Part shown: positions 25,563-34,029 of the stretch, piece by piece | Numbering within the stretch: the first letter of the stretch is position 1 | How the letters are laid out: each line of letters opens with the position of its first letter | Assembly: GCA_963778225.1 (NCBI GenBank) | Contig: CAVZTR010000008.1 | Span: forward strand, 62,001-126,000 | From: JAGVSR01 sp963778225 | GTDB taxonomy: Bacteria; Pseudomonadota; Alphaproteobacteria; Rhizobiales; Hyphomicrobiaceae | Direction of reading: 5' to 3' | Length of the DNA: 64,000 nt | Translations under genes and position numbers: made by a program | The notes under the pieces: model-generated | Seen by the model: only the letters and a program-made list of their open reading frames with translations | Databases searched by the model: none | Told to the model about the DNA's origin: nothing

Positions 25563-27458
25563 TTAATTCAAACTGCGGCCACGCGGAGGGCGCCCACCGA
25601 GGCTCTTCTCCACCTTGCCCGGCTCCTCGAACAACTCCACCAGCTTGTCCGTCATCGCGCCCGCAAGCTCGCTCGCATCCGTGATCGTCACCGCGCGGCG
25701 ATAGTACCGCGTCACGTCGTGTCCGATGCCGATTGCGATCAGCTCCACCGGCGAACGCGTTTCGATCTCGTGGATCACCTGCCGCAGATGATGCTCCAGA
25801 TAACTGCCCGTATTCACCGACAGCGTGGAATCATCCACCGGCGCGCCATCCGAAATCATCATCAGGATGCGCCGCTGTTCCGGCCGCGCCAGCAGTCTCT
25901 GATGCGCCCACGCCAGCGCCTCGCCGTCGATGTTTTCCTTTAGCAGACCTTCGCGCATCATCAACGCGAGTGACCGCTTCGCCCGCCGCCACGGAGCATC
26001 GGCCGTTTTGTAGATGATGTGGCGCAGATCATTGAGCCGGCCCGGATTCGGCGGTTTGCCGGCTGCAAGCCACTTCTCGCGCGCCTCTCCGCCCTTCCAC
26101 GCCTTCGTGGTGAACCCCAGGATCTCCACCTTCACGCCGCACCGTTCGAGCGTGCGAGCCAGAATATCAGCGCAGCATGCCGCCACCATGATCGGCCGCC
26201 CGCGCATAGAACCGGAATTGTCGATCAGCAACGTCACGATCGTGTCCCGGAAATCCGTGTCGCGCTCGCGCATGAACGACAGCGCGTGCATCGGATCGAT
26301 AATGATCCGCGTCAGCCGCGCCGCATCGAGTGCGCCTTCCTCAAGATCGAAATCCCACGCGCGGTTCTGCTTAGCGAGCAGCCGCCGCTGCAAGCGGTTC
26401 GCCAACCGCGAAACCGTGGAGGCCAGCACCCGCAATTCCTTATCGAGGAACGCCCTCAGCCGGTCGAGTTCCTCCGGCGTGGAGAGCTTCTCCGCTTCCA
26501 CGACTTCATCGTTGTTATTGGAGAAAACCTTGTAGCCGAAGTTCTCCGGCGCATCGAGCACCGACTGGTTCGGACGCCACGGCTCCGCGGTATCACTCTC
26601 CGCTTCGCCTTCCGCCTCGATCTCGATGTCCTGCATCTCACCGGCATCGGCCGCTTCCGCCGTATCGCCGCTCTCGCCTTCGCTCTCCTGCTCTTCGCCG
26701 GAGCTCTCTTGACCCTCGTTGGTCTCTTCCTCGCCCTCTGTCTCCTGCTCGCCGCCCTCAGGCTGCTGCTCTTGTTCCTCTTCGCTCTCTTCCTGCTCGC
26801 CCTCGTTCGGCTGCTCGGCCATCTCAAGCGTGCGCAGAAGATCGCGCACCAGCCGACCGAACGCTTCCTGATCGCCCGTCTTGGCCGCAAGCTGCTTCAG
26901 CGTCTTGCCGCAACGCTTCTCCAGAATAGGCTTCCAAACGTCGGCCAACGCCTTCGCAGTTGCCGGTGGCGGCAACCCGGTCAGCTTCTCACGCACGATC
27001 AAAGCCAATGCTTCGTCGAGCGGCGCATCCTCGCGCGACGACACGTTGGCAAAACGCCCGTGCGCAAAATAGTCCTCGCACTTGGCCGCGAGATTGCCCG
27101 CCATGCCATCCATGCGATTGGCGCCGATCGCTTCCACGCGCGCCCGCTCGACCGCCTCGAACACGGCCCGCGCGTCACCCGATTGCGGCGCCAGCTTGCG
27201 ATGCAGCTTCGCGTCGTGACAGGCGAGCGTCAGCGCAAGACTATCCGCCCAGCCGCGCACCACAGCTATTTCGCGCTTTGAAGGCACGCGCGCCGGCTCC
27301 GGCAGCTGCACATGATGCCCGTCGATGCCGGGCTTGCCCGGCGAGAAGTCGACATGCACCTTCTCGTCACCCGCCACCGCGCGCACAGTTAACCCGACCA
27401 CGCGCTTGAGCGGCTCGGCCGGTGCTTCCTTACGCTTCGTTGGCGGTGTGTTGGCCAT
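25563..27458 (-). CDS. cobT: Cobaltochelatase subunit CobT
   Basis: 631 residues, the usual length. The N-terminal CobT domain (about 1-215) is followed by a strongly acidic, Glu/Gln-rich linker (about 218-290) and a C-terminal von Willebrand A domain. That domain has the MIDAS motif DNSGSMRG, followed by ILMMISDGAPVDDST. CobT forms the ring-shaped chaperone complex with CobS that drives ATP-dependent insertion of cobalt into hydrogenobyrinic acid a,c-diamide by CobN in the aerobic B12 pathway. CobN is not in this window. It starts 10 nt after the cobS stop on the same strand. Confidence 0.96.
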   Translation of the reverse strand: MANTPPTKRKEAPAEPLKRVVGLTVRAVAGDEKVHVDFSPGKPGIDGHHVQLPEPARVPSKREIAVVRGWADSLALTLACHDAKLHRKLAPQSGDARAVFEAVERARVEAIGANRMDGMAGNLAAKCEDYFAHGRFANVSSREDAPLDEALALIVREKLTGLPPPATAKALADVWKPILEKRCGKTLKQLAAKTGDQEAFGRLVRDLLRTLEMAEQPNEGEQEESEEEQEQQPEGGEQETEGEEETNEGQESSGEEQESEGESGDTAEAADAGEMQDIEIEAEGEAESDTAEPWRPNQSVLDAPENFGYKVFSNNNDEVVEAEKLSTPEELDRLRAFLDKELRVLASTVSRLANRLQRRLLAKQNRAWDFDLEEGALDAARLTRIIIDPMHALSFMRERDTDFRDTIVTLLIDNSGSMRGRPIMVAACCADILARTLERCGVKVEILGFTTKAWKGGEAREKWLAAGKPPNPGRLNDLRHIIYKTADAPWRRAKRSLALMMREGLLKENIDGEALAWAHQRLLARPEQRRILMMISDGAPVDDSTLSVNTGSYLEHHLRQVIHEIETRSPVELIAIGIGHDVTRYYRRAVTITDASELAGAMTDKLVELFEEPGKVEKSLGGRPPRGRSLN

Positions 27459-27468
27459 CAGCGATCGT

Positions 27469-28470
27469 TCAGCTCAACGCCACGTTGGCGGCACTCTCCG
27501 GCAGTTCCTCACCGAATGCGCGCTGATAGAACTCCGCCACCAGCGGACGCTCCAGTTCATCGCACTTGTTGAGGAACGTGACGCGGAACGCAAAGCCGAT
27601 ATCGCCGAAAATGTCGGCGTTCTCCGCCCACGTGATCACCGTGCGCGGGCTCATGACGGTCGAGAGATCGCCGTTGATGAAGGCCGACCGCGTCAGGTCC
27701 GCCACCCGCACCATCGCGCCAACCTGCTTGCGCTTCACATCCGTCTTGGCGAACGACTTCACCTTTGCGAGGATAATCTTCACCTCGTCGTCATGCGGCA
27801 GGTAGTTGAGGGTCGTCACCAGCGACCAGCGGTCCATCTGACCCTGGTTGATCTGCTGCGTGCCATGGTAGAGCCCGGACGTGTCGCCGAGCCCGATCGT
27901 GTTCGTTGTTGCAAACAGCCGGAACGCCGGATGCGGCTTGATCACCTTCGACTGGTCGAGCAGCGTCAGCTTGCCTGACACTTCGAGCACGCGCTGGATC
28001 ACGAACATCACGTCCGGCCGCCCCGCATCGTACTCGTCGAACACAAGCGCCGTATTCGAACGCAGGCAGTAGGGCAGAATACCTTCGCGGAATTCCGTCA
28101 CCTGCTTGCCGTCCTTCAGCACGATCGCGTCTTTACCGACGAGATCGATGCGCGAAACATGGCTGTCGAGGTTGACGCGAATACACGGCCAGTTGAGCCG
28201 CGCCGCAACCTGCTCGATGTGCGTCGACTTGCCCGTACCGTGATAGCCCTGCACCATCACGCGCCGGTTGTGCTTGAACCCGGCCAGGATCGCGAGCGTA
28301 ACGTCTCTATTGAACAGATAATCCGGATCCAAATCCGGTACGTGCTCCTCTGACTTCGAGTACGCGGGCACTTCCATGTCCGTCTCGATGCCGAAAACCT
28401 GCCGCACCGAAACCTTGAGGTCGGGCAAGCCGGCGATATCCTTGGTGGCAGCGGTGGCAGGCGCGCGCAT
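27469..28470 (-). CDS. cobS: Cobaltochelatase subunit CobS (AAA+ ATPase)
   Basis: 333 residues from the ATG at 28470 (MRAPATAATKDIAGLPD), a start that fits other CobS proteins. The 12 extra upstream codons are rejected. The N-terminal segment has VSVRQVFGIETDMEVPAY. Walker A is GYHGTGKSTH, Walker B is ALVFDEYDAG, and LFATTNTIGLGDTSGLYHGTQ is the sensor region. CobS is the MoxR-type AAA+ motor that works with CobT and CobN in cobalt insertion. The gene lies directly upstream of cobT. Confidence 0.96.
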   Translation of the reverse strand: MRAPATAATKDIAGLPDLKVSVRQVFGIETDMEVPAYSKSEEHVPDLDPDYLFNRDVTLAILAGFKHNRRVMVQGYHGTGKSTHIEQVAARLNWPCIRVNLDSHVSRIDLVGKDAIVLKDGKQVTEFREGILPYCLRSNTALVFDEYDAGRPDVMFVIQRVLEVSGKLTLLDQSKVIKPHPAFRLFATTNTIGLGDTSGLYHGTQQINQGQMDRWSLVTTLNYLPHDDEVKIILAKVKSFAKTDVKRKQVGAMVRVADLTRSAFINGDLSTVMSPRTVITWAENADIFGDIGFAFRVTFLNKCDELERPLVAEFYQRAFGEELPESAANVALS

Positions 28471-28606
28471 GGGAAGTCCTTCGTAAGGTGGAGCGCGGTG
28501 GCGCACTCATCGGGATGCGCAACCGGAGGAATAGGGCTGGGAGCAACGCCGCCCGATGGGGGAAGTTCACGAGAACGCGGCGACCCGAAAGGTTACGTCG
28601 CCGCCG

Positions 28607-29269
28607 TCAAACGAGACCAGCCTGCTTCAAATAATTATAGGCTTGAATGATCTCACGCAACTTCTCCTCCGAGCGAGTGTCGCCGCCGTTGGCATCCGGA
28701 TGGTGAAGCTTGACCAGTTCCTTGAACCGGCCCTTGATCTCATCCTTCGTCGCCCCCTGCTTCAGACCCAGCGTGGTCATCGCCTTTTTCTCGAGCGGGC
28801 GCAGTTGTCGACGGTTTTCCACGGGCGTCGAGCGCGACTGACGGGCCCGCCATGCGAAAAATGCGCTGGGATCGTTGGGCGGCGGATCATCCCCTGCAGC
28901 CGCCGGATCGGCCGTGTCTGGGGTCTCGCGCGGCGCTCCGGTCCGGCCCTCGCGCATGCCCGGAGCCCACGAGTTGGCCGCCATCTTCCACGTTGGGCGG
29001 TGTCCGGTCAGTGCATCTTTCTGAAAGTCCGCGACTTCGCGGTCCGACATTCCGTCGAAATAGTTATACGTTGCATTGTACTCGCGCACGTGATCGACGC
29101 AGAAAGCGAAGTATTCACCATCTCGCCCGCGTCCTTTCGGCGCACGATGGGTCGCCGGCTGATCGCACCCTTTGCGCTGGCAGCGAGGACCGCCCGTGCG
29201 CGCTTCTTCCTCACGAGCACGCTTGGTGCCGAGGCGGATGGAGTTGAAATACTTCGAGTTGAGCTTCAT
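28607..29269 (-). CDS. J-domain protein
   Basis: 220 residues. The N-terminal part has a possible metal site (CQRKGCDQPATHRAPKGRGRDGEYFAFCVDHVREYN). The middle (about 100-150) is Pro/Arg-rich, and a DnaJ-like J domain occupies the C-terminal 65 residues: ALGLKQ-type helix, IKGRFKELVKLHHPDANGG with the HPD triad, then LREIIQAYNYLK. It should stimulate a DnaK-type ATPase, with the N-terminal part choosing the client. Genes of this type are typically found between bolA and cobS in Hyphomicrobiales, divergent from bolA, as here. Confidence 0.9.
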   Translation of the reverse strand: MKLNSKYFNSIRLGTKRAREEEARTGGPRCQRKGCDQPATHRAPKGRGRDGEYFAFCVDHVREYNATYNYFDGMSDREVADFQKDALTGHRPTWKMAANSWAPGMREGRTGAPRETPDTADPAAAGDDPPPNDPSAFFAWRARQSRSTPVENRRQLRPLEKKAMTTLGLKQGATKDEIKGRFKELVKLHHPDANGGDTRSEEKLREIIQAYNYLKQAGLV

Positions 29270-29396
29270 GTGTCGAGTATGCTGAGAGCCGCTGGCGGAA
29301 ACAAGCCGAGCACCTTATCACATGCGGATGCGTTGCGTCGCGGCCATAGCGAAAATCCAGCACTGGATTTTTTAGGCAGTTGCAGCGCCTCACTTC

Positions 29397-29434
29397 GCCA
29401 ACCGTCCGGCTCCGCGACAGCGAAATCGGATGGC
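29397..29434 (+). repeat. REP-like hairpin, divergent copy A
   Basis: An imperfect relative of the two copies at 29743-29829, with the same order: GCCA..CCG, CCGGCTCCGC, an ACAGCG core and final CGGATGGC. It lies in the intergenic region just upstream of bolA. Confidence 0.55.
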
Positions 29435-29454
29435 ACCCTCAAGGGACACGCACG

Positions 29455-29727
29455 ATGTCGATTGAATCTGCTTTACGTGAAAAGCTCATGGTCGGACTTG
29501 AACCCGTGCGGCTCGATGTCATAAACGAGAGCGAGATGCACGCAGGCCATCGGTCTTCGCCGGGTACGGGCGAAAGTCATTTTCGCGTGCTCGTTGTGTC
29601 GGACAAATTCACAGGTCAGTCACGAGTGGCTCGCCACCGGATGGTCAATCAACTCATCGCCGAGGAACTTGCGGGCGGCCTTCACGCCCTCGCCCTGGCA
29701 ACCTACGCGCCCGGGGAAAAAATCTAA
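29455..29727 (+). CDS. BolA family protein
   Basis: 90 residues from the ATG at 29455. Codons upstream in the same frame cross a repeat and are non-coding. The class II KH-like fold of BolA is seen in VRLDVINESEMHAGHRS, SHFRVLVVSDKF, RHRMVNQLIAEEL and GGLHALALATYAPGE. BolA proteins bind monothiol glutaredoxins through a shared 2Fe-2S cluster and affect iron homeostasis and cell shape. It is divergent from the J-domain gene. Confidence 0.93.
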   Translation: MSIESALREKLMVGLEPVRLDVINESEMHAGHRSSPGTGESHFRVLVVSDKFTGQSRVARHRMVNQLIAEELAGGLHALALATYAPGEKI

Positions 29728-29742
29728 GTCACCATCTTCCCC

Positions 29743-29829
29743 GCCATCCGGCCGGCTCGCACAGCGGAGTCGGATGGCGCAACAATGTCTTCGCCATCCG
29801 GCCGGCTCCGCACAGCGGAGTCGGATGGC
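29743..29829 (+). repeat. Two tandem REP-like hairpins after bolA
   Basis: Copy B (29743-29778) and copy C (29793-29829) are near identical. Outer arms GCCATCCG and CGGATGGC enclose inner arms GCTCCGC and GCGGAG around a 3-nt loop. Copy B lacks one C in the left inner arm. The copies are separated by 14 nt. Together with copy A at 29397 they flank bolA. The structure is typical of REP/BIME palindromic elements. Confidence 0.7.
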
Positions 29830-29831
29830 GC

Positions 29832-29864
29832 AAAAAAAGCCCGGCTCCACGAAGGAACCGGGCT
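29832..29864 (-). terminator. Intrinsic terminator for the small minus-strand gene
   Basis: On the minus strand a hairpin with arms GCCCGG and CCGGGC (positions 58-63 and 39-44 within 298xx) and partly paired inner bases is followed by a run of seven Ts (complement of 29832-29838). It lies just past the stop of the gene at 29886-30167. Confidence 0.8.
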
Positions 29865-29885
29865 CTCTCTGGTATCACTCACATC

Positions 29886-30167
29886 TTAGCGCCAGCGCGG
29901 GTGGCAGACGCGTTCCATGTGGCAGCGCTTCACGCCCCAGCGGTTGCGGAAGCAGACGCGTTCCCAGCCGCAGTGGCGGCGTGCGTGCCGGTGACGCCAA
30001 CCATGACGATATCCCACTTCGTCGAACCCGCGTGCGCCGCCATCGCGAAAGCCGCCATCGCGATGAATCTCTCCGCGGCCATGGCCGGGTTCGGCGGATG
30101 CGGGCGCGGCCCCGGCTGCGAAAAGAATGCCGCTCGACAGCAGGGCGGCGGTCAAAATGCGCTTCAT
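29886..30167 (-). CDS. Small exported Arg/His-rich protein
   Basis: 93 residues from the ATG at 30167, which has a good GAGGAG site 8 nt upstream on the minus strand. A longer frame to 30296 is not supported. The signal peptide is MKRILTAALLSSGILFAAGAAPASA. The mature part is rich in Gly, His and Arg and ends with four cysteines in CGWERVCFRNRWGVKRCHMERVC, which could form two disulfides in the periplasm. No family is recognised. A terminator follows, so it is likely a single-gene transcript. Confidence 0.75.
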   Translation of the reverse strand: MKRILTAALLSSGILFAAGAAPASAEPGHGRGEIHRDGGFRDGGARGFDEVGYRHGWRHRHARRHCGWERVCFRNRWGVKRCHMERVCHPRWR

Positions 30168-30358
30168 GTCAGTCTCCTCGTTGTCTTCGTCCGGTGCAGG
30201 TCGGCGCGTCAGCGCCATCGATCCGGCGTAACGAGATAAAGCCACTTTCCGCATGAACCGGCTCTGAACGCCCCGTTCAGCAACCGTTGCCCTCATCCTG
30301 CCCGTTTGTGTGCGGATATGTGCTCTCGTTTGTCCCAGTTTGAGAGTGCGTGGCAGTC

Positions 30359-31117
30359 ATGCCCGATCGGCACCTATCCAGTGATGATGTCGAAAACGTC
30401 ATTGCGCGCGTTCGCGAAGAGTTGGCGCGGCGCCGCATCTCGCGCCAGCGATTGGCCGACGACGCTCGCATCAGTGTCTCGACGCTTGAAAAAGTTCTTT
30501 CCGGCCGCCGCACCTTCACGCTGGCGACGTTGGTCCGCTTGGAGGAAGCGCTCGGCGTCGCGTTGCGGCCTTCGCGTCTCAACGGCGCCAGACGTTCCGG
30601 TGACCGCCCGATCATTGCCGCCGATGATCTTGGCAACTACGCACGCGCCCAGGTCACATGGCTGGAAGGCTCCTACCTCACGCTGGTCCCAAGCTTCGGC
30701 GAACGGTCCTCCATTTCCGCCTACCGTACCGAATTCCGCTGGGACGACCAGCGCGGCTGCCTCACCTTTCACGAAACCGAGCGCGCTGACGGCGCATTTG
30801 CGCAGCATGGTTTGATTGCGATGCCCAATCAGACCGGCCACATCTACCTTGTCACCAATCGACACGGACAGCACAGGCTCGCGATCCTGTCGCGTCCGAC
30901 GAGCCAAGGCAGCATGCACGGCATTCTCGCCACGCTCCTCTCTGGCCGTGGCGCACAGTTATCGCCCGTGGCTGCGCCCATCGCGCTCACACCAATCGAA
31001 GCCTCGTCAAAGTATGTTTTTGGCCGTATCTCGCAAGGCCAGCCCGACTTCGCCCGTTACCGCACGCTGCTCCGTCGCACGCTTGATGACGGTTTTGCCG
31101 TGCTTATGCCGGCATAA
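30359..31117 (+). CDS. XRE-type helix-turn-helix regulator
   Basis: 252 residues from the ATG at 30359. A GTG three codons earlier (30350) is also possible. The N-terminal DNA-binding domain (about 10-70) has ISRQRLADDARISVSTLEKVLSGRRTFTLATLVRLEEALGV, a Cro/C1-type HTH. The remaining 180 residues form a separate domain with strands such as VTWLEGSYLTLVPSF and TEFRWDDQRGCLTFHE, which may bind a ligand. No known family name comes to mind. The genes nearby do not suggest a target. Confidence 0.82.
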   Translation: MPDRHLSSDDVENVIARVREELARRRISRQRLADDARISVSTLEKVLSGRRTFTLATLVRLEEALGVALRPSRLNGARRSGDRPIIAADDLGNYARAQVTWLEGSYLTLVPSFGERSSISAYRTEFRWDDQRGCLTFHETERADGAFAQHGLIAMPNQTGHIYLVTNRHGQHRLAILSRPTSQGSMHGILATLLSGRGAQLSPVAAPIALTPIEASSKYVFGRISQGQPDFARYRTLLRRTLDDGFAVLMPA

Positions 31118-31159
31118 CTTGTATTTTTCCGCGCCCCGAAAGAAATCCTGAAGGCTTTG

Positions 31160-32278
31160 ATGCGATTGCAACGGCGTTGCCTTGATCTGCTCATCGGTCC
31201 AATTGGTGTTGTGATGCCGCTCCGTCGCACATCCGCCGCGCATGCCGTCGCCACCGCACTCGCCACTGCCTGCTTCATAATGGGCGCGCTCACCTTCACG
31301 GCCGGTGCAAAGCCGCTCCTGGCACTATCGAAGCCTGTGCCCATCACGATCACGGCGCAACCAATCACCACGTTCTCACGATCGGGCGAGCCCGGCAGCA
31401 CGTCTGGAAAGTTGATCTGGCGCGGCGGGCTGGTGCTCTCCACGGACAGCGAAAAATTCGGCGGCTATTCCGGTCTCGTCCTCTCCGCCGACGGGCAGGA
31501 CCTCATGGCGATCTCCGATGCCGGCGGCTGGTTGAAAGCGCGCCTGCAGTATTCCGGCACTCGCCCCGTCGGCCTTGCCGATGCGATGATCGGCTCCCTT
31601 ATGGGCAGCGACGGTAAACCGCTGCGCCGCCAGCGCGATCTCGATGCTGAGGAACTGGCCTTGCTGAGCGGAACACTTTCCGGCGGCGAAGCGCTCGTCT
31701 CCTTTGAAAACTTCAACCGCATCGTCCGCTACGCCGTCACCGACGCCAGCCTCGGACGACCGCTTGAAGTTCTCCAGCCTCCGCCGGGCCTGCGCCGCTT
31801 CTCCAAAGACGGCATGGAAGCCATGACCGTGCTGAAAGGCGGTCCCAACAAAGGACGCCTGGTGGCGTTCTCCGAAAATGCGCGCGATGACGGCCGTCAC
31901 ACCGGTTGGATCTGGGTCCGTGGCAGCGCAAAGCCACTGCAAGTCGTCTCGCACGACGGCTTCTCGTTGACCGCCGCCGCATCATTGGACGACGGGACGC
32001 TGATCCTGCTCGAACGCCGCTTCACCTTTCTCGATGGTGTCCGCATGCGCCTGCGCCGCATTGAAGCCGCAGATGTAAAGCCCGGTGCCATCCTCGACGG
32101 CGAAGTGCTGATCCAAGCCGACCTATCCGATGAGATCGACAACATGGAAGGTCTCGCCGTCCACCCTGCACCGAACGGCGATACCGTCCTGACCCTCATC
32201 TCGGATGACAACTTCAACACCGTCATCCAGCGCACGCTTCTGTTGCAGTTTACCCTCCGCGAACGCGCGCAATCTTGA
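31160..32278 (+). CDS. Esterase-like activity of phytase family protein (exported)
   Basis: 372 residues from the ATG at 31160. An ATG at 31214 is an alternative start right before the signal-like segment ATALATACFIMGALTFTAGA. The body matches the phytase-like beta-propeller domain: FGGYSGLVLSADGQDLMAISDAGGWL, EELALLSGTLSGGEALVSFENFNRIVRY, DGMEAMTVLKGG and a final DNMEGLAVHPAP ... LISDDNFN. The predicted location is periplasmic or membrane-attached. The substrate is unknown despite the family name. This gene commonly lies beside rpmB in Hyphomicrobiales. Confidence 0.85.
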   Translation: MRLQRRCLDLLIGPIGVVMPLRRTSAAHAVATALATACFIMGALTFTAGAKPLLALSKPVPITITAQPITTFSRSGEPGSTSGKLIWRGGLVLSTDSEKFGGYSGLVLSADGQDLMAISDAGGWLKARLQYSGTRPVGLADAMIGSLMGSDGKPLRRQRDLDAEELALLSGTLSGGEALVSFENFNRIVRYAVTDASLGRPLEVLQPPPGLRRFSKDGMEAMTVLKGGPNKGRLVAFSENARDDGRHTGWIWVRGSAKPLQVVSHDGFSLTAAASLDDGTLILLERRFTFLDGVRMRLRRIEAADVKPGAILDGEVLIQADLSDEIDNMEGLAVHPAPNGDTVLTLISDDNFNTVIQRTLLLQFTLRERAQS

Positions 32279-32288
32279 AGCGCGCACG

Positions 32289-32322
32289 AAAAAGGCGCGG
32301 GAGCCGACAGCTCCCGCGCCTT
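32289..32322. terminator. Bidirectional terminator between the phytase-like gene and rpmB
   Basis: Perfect 13-bp arms (32292-32304 and 32310-32322) enclose a 5-nt loop. On the minus strand the stem is followed by five Ts, so it terminates rpmB. On the plus strand it ends with only two Ts and is weaker. Confidence 0.8.
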
Positions 32323-32344
32323 GCAATTTCGTCAGCCGAACCGC

Positions 32345-32638
32345 TTAAGCGGCAGCCGCGGCCTTCGACTTCACGAGGTCCCGCTTCAGCTTCTGCAGCT
32401 GCGGCGAAAGCTGCTCGGTGCTCGCCTTCAACAGGTAGGCATCGAGACCGCCGTTGTGCTCCACCGAACGCAGGCCATGTGCGCTCACGCGAACCTTCAC
32501 CGAACGGTCCAGCGCCTCGCTCAGCAGCGTGACGTTGACGAGGTTCGGGCGGAATGTTCGCTTGGTCTTGTTTTCGGCGTGGCTGCGGAGCTGTCCGGCC
32601 ATCGGCAGCTTGCCGGTCAATTCGCACCGACGGGTCAT
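32345..32638 (-). CDS. rpmB: 50S ribosomal protein L28
   Basis: 97 residues from the ATG at 32638 (MTRRCELTGKLPMAGQ). The ATG three codons upstream is excluded because AGGAG abuts it directly, while it is 9 nt from this one. L28 signatures are present: CELTGK, NKTKRTFRPNL and VRVSAHGLRSVEHNGGLDAYL. It is a structural protein of the large ribosomal subunit. A strong promoter and a GC-rich leader hairpin lie upstream and an intrinsic terminator downstream, so it is monocistronic. Confidence 0.96.
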   Translation of the reverse strand: MTRRCELTGKLPMAGQLRSHAENKTKRTFRPNLVNVTLLSEALDRSVKVRVSAHGLRSVEHNGGLDAYLLKASTEQLSPQLQKLKRDLVKSKAAAAA

Positions 32639-32973
32639 GGGTCGCATCTCCTAGATGATCGCGCGGTGCCCATCCCGGGTCGCGCGGGCCCGTCACGGGC
32701 ATCCGTCCAAAAATGAAGGGCCCCGCCGGTCATCCCAGCGGGGCAGTGGCGGTTCTATACTGAGACCACCCAAAAGCGTCAAGCGCCGGCTGCCTGATAC
32801 CCCCCTGACACCCTCCGCAAACCCCAATGTCCCGAATGAGGCCGAGAAGAAGCGAAGTCTTTACGATTTTGGTCCACGTTGGGACATCGGAACGCCGGGT
32901 TCTGCCCGGAAATGTAGCGTGTTCAAAGGCGGCCGCTCCCCAAGTCGCGGCGCCGTGTACCAGTGGTGTAATC
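32639..32973. other. Divergent intergenic region between rpmB and the DUF3108 gene
   Basis: About 335 bp. It holds the rpmB promoter (32754-32782) and, within the rpmB leader, a hairpin with arms GCCCCGC and GCGGGGC (about 32719-32743). The part next to the DUF3108 gene has no strong feature. An in-frame extension of that gene to 32827 is open but looks non-coding. Confidence 0.6.
32754..32782 (-). promoter_or_regulatory. sigma70-type promoter of rpmB
   Basis: Read on the minus strand, TTGACG (complement of 32777-32782) and TATAGA (complement of 32754-32759) are separated by exactly 17 nt. Transcription would start near 32747, giving a leader of about 110 nt before the rpmB start. Confidence 0.75.
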
Positions 32974-33840
32974 ATGTCAGTGACGTGCGTTCGCGGCCGC
33001 AAATGGGCCAGTGCCAGCTTCGCCATCCTCGCGGCGGTCGGGGTCGAATTCATACTGGGGAACCCAACCCCGGCACTCGCCGACCCCTCGCCCGAACCTC
33101 CGATCGAGATATCCGGCCAATACTCCATATATTTCAACGGTTTCGACATTGGCACCGTGCGCATCGACCAGCGCACCGCCGGCCGCACCTATTCCGCGAG
33201 TTCGCACGTTGAAATCTCAGCCCTGCTGGGCGCATTCCGCTGGAAGGGTGTCACCCGCTCAGCCGGCACGATCTCCGCCAATTCAATGGAACCGAGCGGC
33301 TACGATTTTCAGTTTGAAGGCACCTCGAAATCCGGCGCGGTCCGCATGGGCTTCACCAAGGGCACCGTCACCTCATTGACCGCCCTTCCCGAAACCATCG
33401 ACCCGCCCGACCTCGTCCCCCTGCGCGCCGCTCACGTCAAATCCGTCATCGATCCCTTGAGCGCCGTCGTCGCCGTGAGCCGCCCCGCCGCCCAGCCATG
33501 TGGCCGCAAACTTGCCGTCTTCGACGGTAAACAGCGTTTCGATGTTGCCCTGATCCAGTCCCGCCGCGAAGCCGTCCCTGCCGGCCGCAATGGCGCCACC
33601 GTCCAAGGCATCGTCTGCCGGGTGAAATACACGCCCATCGCCGGTTACCGCGCCAACGCCGACACGCAAGCCCTCGCCGAGAGCACCGGGATAGAAGTCA
33701 CGTTCCGCCCCATTCCCGAGGCCGGGATTTGGGCGCCCTACCGCGTTGCCATACCGACCATCGCCGGAAGCGTTTCCCTCGAGGCGACCCGTTACGACAT
33801 CGACGCCCCCGGCTTGGCCCAGATCGCTCTGGTCGACTGA
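32974..33840 (+). CDS. DUF3108 domain-containing exported protein
   Basis: 288 residues from the ATG at 32974. The N-terminus includes a signal peptide (KWASASFAILAAVGVEFILGNPTPALA). The mature part shows the beta-strand pattern of DUF3108 proteins: YSIYFNGFDIGTVRID, YSASSHVEISALLGAFRWKG, GYDFQFEG and, near the end, GIEVTFRPIPEAGIWAPYRVAIPT. It is expected to be periplasmic with a lipocalin/LolA-like barrel, but its function is unknown. An intrinsic terminator follows. The position between rpmB and the helicase is conserved in related bacteria. Confidence 0.85.
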   Translation: MSVTCVRGRKWASASFAILAAVGVEFILGNPTPALADPSPEPPIEISGQYSIYFNGFDIGTVRIDQRTAGRTYSASSHVEISALLGAFRWKGVTRSAGTISANSMEPSGYDFQFEGTSKSGAVRMGFTKGTVTSLTALPETIDPPDLVPLRAAHVKSVIDPLSAVVAVSRPAAQPCGRKLAVFDGKQRFDVALIQSRREAVPAGRNGATVQGIVCRVKYTPIAGYRANADTQALAESTGIEVTFRPIPEAGIWAPYRVAIPTIAGSVSLEATRYDIDAPGLAQIALVD

Positions 33841-33866
33841 CGCCGTCCTGGTGCGGACACGAGAAC

Positions 33867-33897
33867 GGGCGGACCCTCAGGTCCGCCCATTTTCTTT
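33867..33897 (+). terminator. Intrinsic terminator after the DUF3108 gene
   Basis: Stem GGGCGGACC / GGTCCGCCC (33867-33875 and 33880-33888) with a 4-nt loop, followed by a T-rich tract. It ends 130 nt before the helicase start. Confidence 0.88.
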
Positions 33898-34029
33898 GGC
33901 AGGTCCGGGTGGCCCTGATGGCTTTTTGTCTCGTGCCTATGGCCAGCAAGAAAGCCTTGATCTCCCTTCCCGGCGGTGCAATGCCAAGGTCACCCCGCCA
34001 GCCGGGGCCGCCACGCCAGAGGGCCATTG

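Noticed and set aside
26019..27281. A 420-codon plus-strand frame opposite cobT
   Set aside because: CobT with its acidic linker and MIDAS motif is certain on the other strand. The antisense protein is Leu/Arg-rich shadow sequence.
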